From contig NW_003314391.1 of NCBI RefSeq assembly GCF_000143415.4, positions 251,652 to 315,651 on the forward strand: a DNA stretch of 64,000 bases, given 5' to 3'. This stretch comes from Selaginella moellendorffii (taxonomy: Eukaryota; Streptophyta; Lycopodiopsida; Selaginellales; Selaginellaceae). Positions 21,222-32,928 of this stretch are shown piece by piece (the stretch's first letter is position 1; each line of letters opens with the position of its first letter). Made by a program: the position numbers and the translations under genes. The notes below the pieces were generated by a model, which was given only the letters and a program-made list of their open reading frames with translations, ran no database searches and had not been told where the DNA came from.

Positions 21222-24200
21222 TGAGTGCATGGAATATGGAAAGGGAATACAGAAAATGTGCATATCAATTAACCCAAAAATCCTAGTTTATATACAAGAG
21301 CAAATGATCTAGATTAAAACCAATCTAACGATTACTAAAATCCCACTACGTTAATATTAGTATACAGCATTATACATCCCCTCCTTTTGGAATAATGGAA
21401 GACTTTTGGTTCTCTTATAGATGGGCGAGGATCTAGAGGAATGTTAGGAGGAGGCATTGGCAAATCTATAAGTGGTATTAGTTGTTCATAATTGTAGCGC
21501 ATGTGATCATGGGATGAAGTTTGGATATACTGTCACCGTGGATCCTTGGAATCTTGGGGGATAAATAGGGATAAAATGATAAAATAGCCACTAAGGGCTC
21601 TCTCATCAAGCAATTGCCCATTTTCCAGTTGGCTTAAGAGGAGAGAAATAAGGTGCGCTACAGTTGGTATCGGAGCAAATGGCACGGGTTCGATTCCCAT
21701 TGATTAGTGGCTACCTAAAAAGTATAATATACCCTTGAGTAAGATATATTCCTACCCCTAAAATTTGAAATCGTACGTATTGGGCATCTATGCGTACGTC
21801 CTTCCTCTTGTGTGGAGTATCCACGGACGAAAGTATCCACCGTGGGACTGCGGTATGGGTGGATGACTAATTGCCTCACATGGAATAGCTAATTTACACA
21901 ATAGAAGGATTGGTAGATTGAGTGCGGAAATGGAGGTGCTGGTTCCCCTTAGCTTAGTAGGGGTTGCTAATCAATAGTCAATGTCCTCCGGAAATAGAGG
22001 TGCTGGTTCCCCTTGGCTCAGTAGGGGTTGCTAGTCAATAGTCAATGAGGACATTGACATCTCCATGCGTACGTCCTTCCTCTTGTGTGGAGTATCCACG
22101 GACGAAAGTATCCACCGTGGGACTGCGGTATGGGTGGATGACTAGTTGCCTCACATGGAATAGCTAATTTACACAATGGAAGGATTGGTAGATTGAATCC
22201 GGAAATGGAGATGCTGGTTCCCCTTAGCTTAGTAGGGGTTGCTAGTCAATAGTCAATGTCCTCCGGAAATGGAGGTGCTGGTTCCCCTTGGCTCAGTAGG
22301 GGTTGCTAATCAATAGTCAATGAGGACATTGACATCTCTGAAGGGGGGTGAGTGTAGTGCATGTGATCATGGGATGAAGTTTGGATATACTGTCATCGTG
22401 GATCCTTGAAACCTTGGGGGATAAATGGGGATAAAATAGCCACTAAGGGCTCTCTCATCAAGCAATTGCCCTTTTTCCAATTGGCTTAAGAGGAGAGAGA
22501 TAAAGTGCGCTACAATAATCCCTTTGTATGAAATGTTTTAACTACTACATATGCATAATTTCTAGAGGATTGACTTGCTAAATATCATGCTGAACTTTAT
22601 AAACTTGTGGTCCAACTTGCCTCAACACCTAATACAGTCTTTTCCATTGAGAAAGGAGCCCCTTAGATAAACCACGTACTATAAAATTGGAAAAACGGAC
22701 TAACACCAAGTCCACTTTGTACTCTGTAGGTGGATGATGATGGGAGTTGTAGCGCCGTTGTTGTTCAACTTATACACAACCTAAGTGTTTAGCAAACTCT
22801 GCTCAGATAAGTGAAAGAATGCTCGTCAAATATTGATCCCACGACCTAGCATTAGCAACTCATAGCAATTACAAAGGTAAATCTAACTCCGTTGGTAATA
22901 TTGGATCATGACCATATAAAAGTTTATATAGTGAATCACCAACAAAACTTTGCACCTCTATGATATATGCATACCAAAGAGATGGCAAATAACCATCCCA
23001 ATCCGAATGTTGAAAGTTTACGTATTTTGCGATCATTCCTTTAAATGTCCGAACAAGCCGTTCTACCAAACCATCTGACTATGATTGATAAGCAGTCGTG
23101 AAAGTGTTGCATATCCCCAACCAAAATGTCAAAACATGAAATACCTCAGCCATAAATGCAGGACCATTATCTGAAAGAATCCACTCCGGAAAAAAATGCT
23201 GGAACACCACTCAATTAAAGAGGAAGTATCCAACAGCAGTTGCAAAGGCACTAGTAAGAGCACCAACTTCCACCCAACCAATCAAATATTCAGAAGCAAT
23301 AATAACATATTCATTGCTAGCAGTTGATCATGGCAAAGGTCCCAAAAGATCAAATAACTCAAATAGATGGGAAACTGCAATTGATTCCAACTATCCTTCT
23401 GTGCCACGAGGGGGAGTATTATGAGCTTGGCACCAAATGCAGCTATGCATATACCGGATACATCACGTCACATCTCCAGCCAATAGAAAGACCTATGTAG
23501 ATTTTTAATCATATGATGATGTCCTATATGCCTACCTAGAACAAAAGAATCATGGTAGGCATGGAGAAATTGTGGAATAAAGAGGGAAGGCACCACCAGC
23601 CGTAAAAGATCATCAGGATTTGTCCTACAAAGTAAAGAAGGCCATCTTCAAGGTGATATTGAGAATATAAATGTTGGAATGATAAGAAATTAGCAAGTGA
23701 TGTAGGATTCTTAAACCCATCTTGAAACCTTCGAATCCATGGCTTAATCTTTTGAGCCTCGCAAACTTCATCAAGAGAAGATAAATCTTGCTCTGCACCT
23801 TGTGGACATTAAACGTCAAGTATAGAATCTTGTCTAGAAAATCCATAGATGCTGGAACAATAGACTCATCAGAAACATGAAAACAGAGTGGAGAAGGAAG
23901 AGGAGCTCGAGAAAGGGCATCAGCATCAGTTATAGAACTCCTAGGGTAATGAACAACATCAAAATTATATATTTGAAGCTTCAAAGCCTACCGAGCAATA
24001 TGACTAACCAAGTTATTTCACTTCAATAATGAAGTAACGGCAGTATGATCACCTTCAAGTAACGTCCAAGAACCATGTAGATATGCATGAATTTCTCAAA
24101 ACCCCAAATTGCTGCTAAACACTCCTTCTTTGTCATGGAGTAGTTCACCTCTGCTAGTTGTAATGTACGGCTTATATACGCAATGGGATGGCATTGACTA

Positions 24201-24740
24201 GGCACACTTACGTTTTCTTGCATCAACACACCTCCAAGACCAATATCAAAAGCATCCATACACAAAATAAAAGGTCGAGTGTAGTCAAGATATGCTAAAA
24301 CCGAAGGAGTTGTCAATAGCACTTTGAGATCCACAAACGCCCATTCACAATCTGGAGAACAAATAAAAGATGACATTGATGACTTCAACAACACTTGCAA
24401 TGGTGCAGTGCGATAAAAAAAATGATCCACAAAATGATTGAGATACTACACCTTGCCTAAAAAGCACTGCACATCATTCACACATTTAGGAGTAAGAAAC
24501 TTTAGAATAGCCACAAATTTGTCATGATCAACTTGCAAACCTTTGTAAGAAATATAATATCCAAAATAAATCATGTCCTTAGACCCAAACATGCACTTCA
24601 ACCACTTCAGCTTTAAACTAATGTCCCGTAGTCAATTCAACACTTTACAAACATTATGAATGTGCTCATCCCATGTCCCCTCTGAGTGAATCAAGACATC
24701 GTTAATGAAATCAACAGTCATCTCTAGTACAAGTTTCGGT
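21222..24740 (-). mobile_element. Element B, 5'-truncated minus-strand relative of element A
   Basis: Reading leftwards from 24740, it begins inside RT at the FIDD region, runs through RNase H (24430-24023), the connecting region (23984-23625) and integrase (to 22869), the GPY tail and polypurine tract. It ends in an LTR (21222-21381) whose outer end has decayed. All frames are broken. Most differences from element A are C to T or G to A. A TRIM is inserted at 21493-22514 within its 3' coding tail. There is no 5' LTR, gag or protease. Confidence 0.88.
21493..22514 (+). mobile_element. TRIM (small non-coding LTR retrotransposon)
   Basis: LTRs at 21493-21662 (170 bp) and 22353-22514 (162 bp) start TGTAGYGCATGTGATCATGG and end GTGCGCTACA. 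The 5-bp target-site duplication ATAAT is perfect (21488-21492 and 22515-22519). An initiator-Met-type primer-binding site, TGGTATCGGAGC, starts at 21665 and a purine tract GAAGGGGGGTGAG precedes the 3' LTR. The 690 bp interior codes for nothing. It is mostly a tandem pair of about 275 bp units (near 21790-22065 and 22066-22340), each containing two copies of a 60-base motif around GGTGCTGGTTCCCCTTRGCT. The flanking sequences join to give the uninterrupted element B tail. Confidence 0.92.
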
Positions 24741-24755
24741 CATGGTATCGTGTTT

Positions 24756-25939
24756 TAATTGCTCTTGCAAGTGCCTCACATTTTTTGTGGCTTATTTGTG
24801 GTCTAGCACATTAATTTAGGTTAGTACAGAGGTGAACACAATCAGTTGGAGAGCAAAGGTGAGAACAAAGCTTTTCTTTGGGTTCTTAGAGTGTTGAGTA
24901 TGGTAGTGCTTTTAGCAAACAAGTGGATCATGCTATAGTTGCAATTTTATTGATTTCTTGTGTTCTTAATCACATGTATAGCTTTTTGGAATTGTAGTGG
25001 TTTATTTCATTTAACACATGGCAAAGCTAATGTAAGCCTTTTTTTCTTGGATTTTTGCTTCTTCACTCATGATTTATGGTTGTTTCAGTGATTGTGTTGG
25101 GTGAGCGAGGAATATTATAATGTAACATTTGCATGTAAGTAAGTGATTAATTTATGTTCATTCCTTTCCAATACACATGCTAATATGTGTGTTTTCCATT
25201 CTAGATTCTTTCAATGGCCAAGGCATATTTGGTATATAGTTGCAATATGGCAATCTACTAACTTATTGGGAGTAACAACAAGTTTAGCCAAAGTGCTGAA
25301 AAATTGCAAGCCCTAACCAAAAGTTTAAACCCTACTGATGTGTTATAAAACCTGACGCTAGTCAAAATTTATGCAGCACAAAATATTATATATGTAGACC
25401 TAAACTATATGGCAAACACCAATATATAGTCATATGTTAAAAAAGTTGTGTTCAAAATATTATTTTATGAGTCATATATAAGTCTTATAACACATTGGTT
25501 TATATTTTATATATTTTATAAGCTTGTATAATTTTTTACCAAACTACCCACCTCAGGTATTTCCCTTTTTAGGAGGTGTACCTCTTCCTCAAAACTGCTA
25601 TCACAAACTACTTACCATACTAGAAAATATTATAAACAAAAATAAATATTTGTAATATATATAATTATTTGAAAACCTTATATAGATATAGAACTAGTGA
25701 ACCTTAGTAAATGTAAAAATAATTTTCATAAAAATAAATATAAATAAATAATAATAATAAATATTATGGAGAAAATAAGTTTATCTCTAGTCATGGAGGA
25801 AAGCAACAAATAACATGCCCATCATTATTTCCTACAATTTTATTAAATTCAAATTCCTGTCTTTGAGAATCATTACAAATTAAATTATTTTCTTTCCTTT
25901 CTGGATAAATAGTACAATCTAAAATTTCATAACTATAAG
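24756..25939. repeat. Direct repeat, right copy (about 1.2 kb)
   Basis: Second copy of the segment at 20048-21221. It starts where element B ends and runs into the minus-strand CVNH-like pseudogene without interruption, so it shows what the left copy looked like before element B. Confidence 0.9.
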
Positions 25940-26124
25940 CACCAATTATAAACGGGGATGTATGCTAAAATTTATCAATTTTTCTACAACTTACACTAAC
26001 ACTTAAGTCATAATGCTCAAATGCTAGAATGTTACAATTATTAATTTACCCACCACAAGGCTTATCAGATAATATACCAATTGTAAAATTTAATATAGCT
26101 AAAACTAATAAATAATAGTGTCAT
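25768..26124 (-). pseudogene. CVNH-like gene, broken copy in left arm
   Basis: Reverse-complement copy of the gene at 26598-26957. An extra base right after the ATG shifts the frame, and TGG codons have become stops in two places (GGTGGGTAA, TTTTAGCAT). The length is otherwise conserved. Confidence 0.85.
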
Positions 26125-26597
26125 GATTATAGAAAAAGTATTATTATTTATTATTTATTTTAAATAAAAGTTTTAAAATTAAAACCTTTACAGTTTTTAT
26201 ATTTATATTACTATGGCAGATCTAATAGTATTTAGAGAATAAAGTTAAAAATAATGTAGTACTAATAATACGTTATTGCACTTCAGCGCCACTTGGCTTG
26301 TTTAGAATTTTATTTTTATTATATTTTTATGATATATTTGATAGTAATAATTGTATACACACACAAATAAATAAATAAATAAATTTATGTGTATGTGTAT
26401 ATCTATAATAAGCCAAGTGGTGCTGAAGTGCAATAAAGTATTATTAGTGCTTCATTTTTTCTAACTTTATTCTCTAGATATTATTATATCCACCATAGTA
26501 AAACAAATATAACAACTGTTAAGGTTTTAATTTTAAATTTTTTATTTAAAAATAATAATAATAAATAATACCTCATCATAAATTAATATCTATAATC

Positions 26598-26957
26598 ATG
26601 AATTATTATTTATTAGTTTTAGTTATATTAAATTTTACAATTGGTATATTATCTGATGAGCCATGTGGTGGATGGATTAATACTTGTAAAATTCTAACAT
26701 TTGAGCGTTATGACTTAAGTGTTAGTGTAAGTTGTAAAAAAATTGATAAATCTTGGCATCCATCCACGTTTATAATTGGTGCTTGTAGTTATGAAATTTT
26801 AGATTGTACTTTTTATCCAGAAAGGAAAGAAAATAATTTAATTTGTAATGATATTCAAGGACAGAAACTTAAACTTAATAAACTTGCAGGAAATAATGAT
26901 GGGTATGTTATTTGTTGCTCACCTCCACAACAAGAGCCAACATTATTTTCTCCATAA
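26598..26957 (+). CDS. Small secreted Cys-rich protein resembling a CVNH (cyanovirin-N homolog) domain
   Basis: An intronless ORF of 119 residues. Residues 1-19 (MNYYLLVLVILNFTIGILS) form a signal peptide. The mature part contains WHPSTFIIGACSYEIL, spaced like the W-x-PS-x-F-x-x-C segment of CVNH lectins, and LICNDIQGQKLKLNKLAGNN then DGY, which fits their C-x(n)-LDLN-x-x-I-x-N-x-DG end. CVNH proteins bind high-mannose glycans and occur in ferns and fungi. The similarity is by eye and partial: Cys number and spacing differ and sugar-binding residues cannot be judged. One intact copy and three damaged ones (25768-26124, 21056-21221, 53190-53225) sit in repeats here. It may be a lineage-specific secreted family. 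ORF integrity is strong; the CVNH label is tentative. Confidence 0.55.
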   Translation: MNYYLLVLVILNFTIGILSDEPCGGWINTCKILTFERYDLSVSVSCKKIDKSWHPSTFIIGACSYEILDCTFYPERKENNLICNDIQGQKLKLNKLAGNNDGYVICCSPPQQEPTLFSP

Positions 26958-27225
26958 TATTTAGTATTTTTATTTTTTTATAAATTTTTTATAAGCTTAT
27001 TTTTACATTTACTAATTTTTAATAGTTTTATATATTTATAAGGTTTTTAAATATTTATTTATATTACAAATATTTATTTTTGTTATAATAATTTCTAGTA
27101 TGGTAAGCAGTTTGTGATGATAGTTTTCAGGAAGAGGTACACCTCCCAAAGAGGGAAGTACTTGTAGTTTGGCCAAAAATTATACAAACCTATAAAATTT
27201 ATTAAATATAAATGCATATGTGGTT

Positions 27226-28310
27226 GAATTGTTATAACACATATGTATATATATAAAATATTTGTATTAATTCCCCAAGCAATAGTGTATCAGAGGCTAG
27301 AAGTTTTCTTTTAAAAGAAATCTTTCAAACTGAATTTTGTGATGGGAAGGAGGTAAGAAAAAAAAATTTCTATAATTTTTCAATTTTTCACTTTTAAATG
27401 TTATTTATGATGTCCACAATCATATCCTCTAAAATGCTCTAGCATGGGACATATACAAACTTTTATTTTACATCATACTTTCTAAATGCCATAGCAGCTT
27501 TGCTTATGAAAAATAGAAGAAAGTTTAAAATCTTCCTCTAAATAAACTTCTTTCAAATACAAATCTTTTTATTGTAACTCTCTTAGAAATCATCTCATAT
27601 TTATCTTCTGCACTCAATGCAAAACTACAAGCTAAGATATTGCATCATGCTAACAATTGCAATTCCTCTCACTAGACTGATCTTGTGTACTCTCTTCCAA
27701 TGGTATGCATTTGATAATCTTGCCACCCAAGCTGTATCATCACTTTCTCATTTTAATAAATGGTTTCCATTTTTTCCTTCCTTTGATCAATTTAGGCTTT
27801 ATATACATTACTTGTTTCATGTGGGTTTCTTATGCTCTTGGAATGTTGAATATATTGATGGATAGAGTGATCAATCAAATTTGTTATTATCAAGATGATA
27901 TGAATGAGGTTGTTGGAGAGATGGGGGAGAAGTTGAGTATGCTATGGTGTGGATTCATGAGCACATCAAACCCCTAATAGGATTATTTAGATACATGATT
28001 ATTCTAATTTTATATCAATTGTTACTAAAATATCCAAGCATATTTTAGATATATCTATTACCATCAATTAATAAATTATAAAATAATAAATGTATTCCTC
28101 TTATCTATATAGAATAATATTTAAGCATGTTTAATGAGGTGAGAATATTACTTAGAACTTCAAGGAACTAATCATTTGTAATTGCAACTTATTAGAGTGA
28201 GATGAAAAATAGTTAATAATCCCAGATCCCACTCTCCCAGCCACTACTTTCTAGGCTTCCCACTTGCCTAGCCTCTATATAACCATTAAAATGCTCATTT
28301 ATATCCAACT
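27226..28310. other. AT-rich stretch without a supported gene
   Basis: Two short overlapping ORFs (27617-27865 and 27705-27977) are hydrophobic or mixed and unrecognised. Bases 28025-28150 resemble 53320-53460 in direct orientation (CCAAGCATATTYTAGRTATATC and a following AT-rich tail), so this too is repeat-derived. Confidence 0.5.
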
Positions 28311-28870
28311 ATAGCATATATGGTTTTCACCCTTTACCCTATGGTAATCTAATCATTGGACATGCTGAGCCACTAAATGAAAGGATAGAGATAAACTTTT
28401 AAGCATACAATCAAGGAGTGAAGGAATAAAAAGATGGAGAAATTCTTAAGTATACAACCAAGGGGCGAAGCAATTGGAGCACGGGAAACAATCCTAAACC
28501 ACTCAGTATCCTAACGGGAACAAGAAGATGGAGTAGCTTTTGAGTATATAGCCAATGAGTGAAGGAACTTGAATTTGGACTTCCCAAAAGGTCACTTAAC
28601 TCAGTATTATTTAAACTTAATGACACTTCACTTTAAGTATCACAAGACCTTTAACAAATTAGAAAAAAAAGTACACTTTTATTCATTAACCTTTTCCTTT
28701 TATATATGAACCTTTTTGGACCATATCTCAAGTTGTTCTTTTTAGTTACTTATAGTTGGATATAGAACAAAGATAAATATAATTAACAGGAAGGTAGATA
28801 ATATCTAGGGTTAGTTAGTTATGCCTAACTTACCCACTATAGAAACACTTCTTATGGATATCCTTCCCAT
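28311..28870 (+). repeat. Repeat D, old copy
   Basis: Starts near GGTTTTCACCCTTTACCC and follows the order of repeat D at 32929: GAGCCACTAAATGAAAGGAT, CCAAGGRGYGAAGGAA, and TTACCCACTATA near 28825. It is heavily AT-biased relative to the other copies. Confidence 0.65.
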
Positions 28871-30249
28871 CAATAAAGTTGTATGTATCTCTAAGTTGGA
28901 AAAAACTAAATCTAGCACCTCTAGTTGTGTGAAGAGTATAAAACTTCCTTTTATATCACTACACCAAGATCTATCTCAAGAAAGTTGTTGCCACAAAAAC
29001 TATATTTTCCAAGTCAGAAAATTTTGGAATCTTGAGAATCTCACTTGGATCTTTTGCCTTTTTGAGCTTGAGTGAATGTAGTGATGTATAATGGATAAAG
29101 AAAGAGTTGAGAATTTTGTCCTATTTGTGTGGAAAAAGCCCACCATATTACATGGCAAAGGTTGAGAAATTATTGCTATGCCTATCCATGCATTAGGTCA
29201 TTGCAAAGAGGAGTCTAGCCATGCTATTGTAACCTAAGCCACATCTTGAGAACCTAAAGTTTGGCCTTTGGCATTGAGGATTATCACTTGGCTAGCTTCT
29301 TGCACAATCTACAACTAGCTGTTCTTGAAGTTAAAGAGGCAAGAAGCTACATCTAGCCATAACCTCCTTAAAATAATTGACTTCTCTTGTATTGAGGCTC
29401 ATAAAGTAGCATAATCTATGATGAGGAAGTCTACTGTCAACTTGTATTTACACTAGAGCTCAAATGTCTTGGCAAATCCCCATCAAGGTTTTGAGGAGAA
29501 CCTTCGAATGCTCCTTGATTTCAAGGTCTACTTATTAAGTTAGTATCAAAGAGAGGATGTTCATGGCTAAGCAAGAGTCAACAAGTGCCTCCACATCAAC
29601 ACTTGCAATCATTGTCGAGATGATAAAGGCACCTAGATCAAAAACAACTTTGGCATTGATAATTGAAATGGGAGCTATGTTTAGGGTTGGAAGAGAAGCC
29701 ACACCACTTAGAGCACACACTAAAGTTTCAAGTTGCAACCAAAATTCTAAGAATTAATGACAAAGTGCACTAATGGTCATTGTAACTAGTATTGCCAAGA
29801 CTTGATCGATAATAGTGCTTAGGTAGCCATATGGCATCATAGAGGTCCCTTCTAATGGCATGCTTGTGAAGTTTGGAGCACATGCAAACACAATATCTCA
29901 AGATATAAACAAGGATACTTATATTTGCAAATAACTTCAGAAAAGGTAACTTGCAAGCAATAACAGTTGGAAGGGAAAAACTCACTAGTCCAACTCCTCA
30001 ATAACAATGTGCTGCTCTCTTTGAGTCTGTGTCGAGGCCTTGGTTATCAACTTCCTTGCAACATAGATAGTGTTCACCGGAATTTACCATAATCATTCAC
30101 CAATGGTTCCTTAATGGCTTGCTACTAGAGTGTCTTATAGTAATTTATGGAGGATGAAGCAAAAATTGAGTTGTCTACAAATGGGTATTGTGGGCCTTGA
30201 TAATTTTGCAATGTGTGAAGGATTTTACTTACACTTTAGACTTGCCAAC
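28871..30249. other. Decayed retroelement interior, no intact gene
   Basis: AT-rich sequence between repeat D and an old E LTR. The only recognisable coding trace is the minus-strand protease-like piece at 29535-29738. Confidence 0.45.
29535..29738 (-). pseudogene. Retropepsin-like fragment
   Basis: The minus-strand frame contains VDVEALVDSCLAMNILSLIL, which fits the active-site flank of a Gypsy aspartic protease (VDSG-x-x-MN-I/L-S) with the Gly of DSG changed to Cys. Nothing else of the element can be followed in frame. Confidence 0.5.
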
Positions 30250-31020
30250 TGTAAAGAACTAACTCTTTAAGGTGTCGTAAGCTAAAGGATCTTTGACATT
30301 ATAACCAAAATGATAAAGAGTTCATTGGATGAGATTGAATCCAAGACTGAGTCCTAGATAAAGTTCAAGATTGAGTTCGAAACTGAGCTGAATACTAATA
30401 CAAATCATGGGTGCTATGGGGGTTCCAAAAGTATAGTAAAGTTAATAAAGCTAAGGACTTAGTCTTGAAAAAAGTCTTTAGTGGTGTTTCCAAATTGAGT
30501 TGGGGTTGGAATTGAGGGTTAGTAGTTTTGGGAGCATAAGCTTGAAGAGTGTTAAAGAGGCTCCTCAAATAAGTGTTCACAATTAGCTCCCGCTCCCAAA
30601 AGGGAAATTAACTACAATTTTCCTGACTCATATAAAGTGGTGTCCTACTTGAGTACCATAAAGCTCATTGGTCCTTGCCCCTTCTTAGGGGCTTGGGCCT
30701 TCCCTTCGGGATGGAGGTGCGGTAATGTACTTATACCAAGTTGTTAGACTATTATGTTTCCCCTAGTATCCTAGACTAAAAGATGCACCAAAGGCTTGGG
30801 ATGTAGAGAGTCCTATGAACGAGCTTTGCATACCATGGGATATTAAAAATCTTGAGGCTTGGTGTGTTTGGTTGCTTATGCATGGATGGAGTATAGCTAA
30901 ACCTTAAGTCTAATTTAACTTGAAAATGGGGATTGGGAAAGAGTTTGGGAATTTTTGAAGAATTGGTTAATACTCTATTACTTGTGTAGTAAGTAGTTGA
31001 ATCTAAGTAGGTGTAGTGCA
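30250..31020 (+). repeat. Old E-family LTR
   Basis: Begins TGTAAAGAACTAACTC and matches the LTR at 37312 throughout, for example GGGGGTTCCAAAAGTATAG, CAAATAAGTGTTCACAATTA and GGGGCTTGGGCCTTCCCTTC. Where the other copies have GAGNCC hexamers it has a decayed, AT-shifted remnant (30335-30400, GATTGAATCCAAGACTGAGT). Confidence 0.75.
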
Positions 31021-32928
31021 CAACCTCAACTCCAGACTCTATCCAACTCAATTGTCTTAGCCCCAAGAAGTCAGCATCCCTTTCAAGCCGCATCATACAA
31101 ACTACTTATTAAAGTTTAAACGAACTAAAATCAACTCCAACCCTTAACTAGTTTGTATTGGCTTATGAAAATGGAATGGTTTTCAAGCAAAGTGATCAAC
31201 AGATCAACCATTAGAAAAGCCTAAGAAAATTTGTGGAAATTGTTTTTTCCATCCTAGAGAAAGAATGACTCTCAGTCTAGAAATGCAAACTTTTAAAACT
31301 TAACCAACTTCTTCTTACCAACAACTTCACATAGATTCACCTCAACATTAATTTTCATAACCCAACAACATTCTTAAACATTGAACATTTTGCCCATATT
31401 TTCGACATCCAACACCGACATCCACAAAATGCAAAATGAACATCCAAGGCTTAATCACGAAGACTATATCTTTGGATATTCATATTGCATTAACACTCTT
31501 CTTCAATCATCTTCAAGATCCAATGTGAAGCCAAAACACTAACAAGAAAAATGACATGAAAATCAAGGTTTAAGGAAAATTCCTCATCACTTAAAATAAC
31601 AATACCACTTCTACTAACATAAGTGATAGCAATGTCAATGCCTCAATTATATACCTTCTCCATTTAACAATCTACTCTAAGTGCTAATGGATAAACCAAT
31701 AAGCTATAACAAGTGAATGCTATAACCCTTTTCAACACTTTAATGGGCAAATCCTTAAAGAACCAAGGAACCAACTTAAACTTAACATTATAGATCATTA
31801 TTAAAAAATTAGTCAAAGCTACTTCAATGTTACTACTTGCAAATAGACTAGCTTCACCATCAACCACTTTAGGGTTGATCATCATTTAACCAAGCAACTT
31901 CGTAAACATATTACTCACTATTACATAGATATGATATAAAATCACAATGACTTAATCATTAATCAAGAAACACCACAAGCAATGCCCATGTTACTATTAT
32001 AAAGGTTTATGTGAGTATCAAGTGTTAACTCGATTCGACAAAATGCAACATAAATGCCACACTCTACCGATAGAGATATACAACATCTAACACCATTGAC
32101 TTTTGTTCACAATATCAGAAAAGAATTGAGTATTATAACCCAAGTTTTTGATAGCAAGCCTAAATAAAATGGTATAACACTTCACCTATCCATCCCTTGA
32201 CTCACCACTTGTAAGACCATATGCATCAAGATAGGGATTCTTAATTGCATAATGTGAATATGAATAAATGAGTTAACACTTCATTGCAAATCATCTCTCT
32301 AAGAAGAGAAGAAGAGAAGATGATTTATATATTTGATCCTTCATCCTTGACAACTCTCATTTCGGTCTAATCTTTTGACCAAACCTCAAACTTGCTTTTG
32401 CACTGCTTTCAGTCCAAGCCAAGAAAAGTTTATGAAAGAGCACAACTCTGACTACTTGAACCAATAGACTAGTCCTTATAGTCTTGGTTAATCCACTTGT
32501 AATCATGTGTAGGAAGAATCCACTAGTGCCGTGCTAAATGGCTACGAACCAGCATATTTGCCACTCTTAGCAAACCTAAAGAAGGTTTATTTTTACCCAC
32601 AATACAAGGAACAACTCATGATAACCACCAATAGGCTAACATTAATTCTGCAAACTCAAAGTGTAACCTCAAGTTGCCAATATGCCTCACTCACTAGCCC
32701 AAGCGCAAACTCATGCAAATGGAACAACTCAATCCTTCTTATGAGCCTAAGAGCAAGCTCATATAATATGGGACAAAAATGTAACTAAATCCATACCTAA
32801 GGAACGAATATGAAGTCTTAGGACCCAAATGTGTACCCACTCGGATCATCATTTTCATCTCTGTGTATACAATGAGACTAGTTGCCCAATCTCATTGGAT
32901 AGTACTCCTTGAGACGTATTCTCTAAAA
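31021..32928. repeat. Repeat G, uninterrupted copy
   Basis: Bases 31025-31530 match 39921-40415, and 31760-31990 match 48892-49120. The second copy is therefore the same repeat split by the LARD insertion at 40416, with about 235 bases lost at the right junction. No gene is supported; a few short ORFs are unrecognised. Confidence 0.7.

Larger units (their letters stand above)
25490..27225. repeat. Long inverted repeat, arms about 0.8 kb
   Basis: Arms 25490-26305 and 26406-27225 are imperfect reverse complements around a spacer of about 100 bases containing an (AAAT)n run. Near the centre the pair is TTGCACTTCAGCGCCACTTG and CAAGTGGTGCTGAAGTGCAA. The outer part pairs the GAGGTGTACCTC-type segments at 25576 and 27140. 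Each arm contains one copy of the CVNH-like gene, the left broken and the right intact. A transcript across the region could fold into a long hairpin. Confidence 0.88.

Noticed and set aside
21790-22340. CRISPR-like direct repeats
   Set aside because: The repeats are long tandem units inside a plant TRIM, without regular spacers.
27617-27977. Membrane protein ORFs
   Set aside because: Short, overlapping, AT-driven hydrophobic frames with no family resemblance in repeat-derived DNA.
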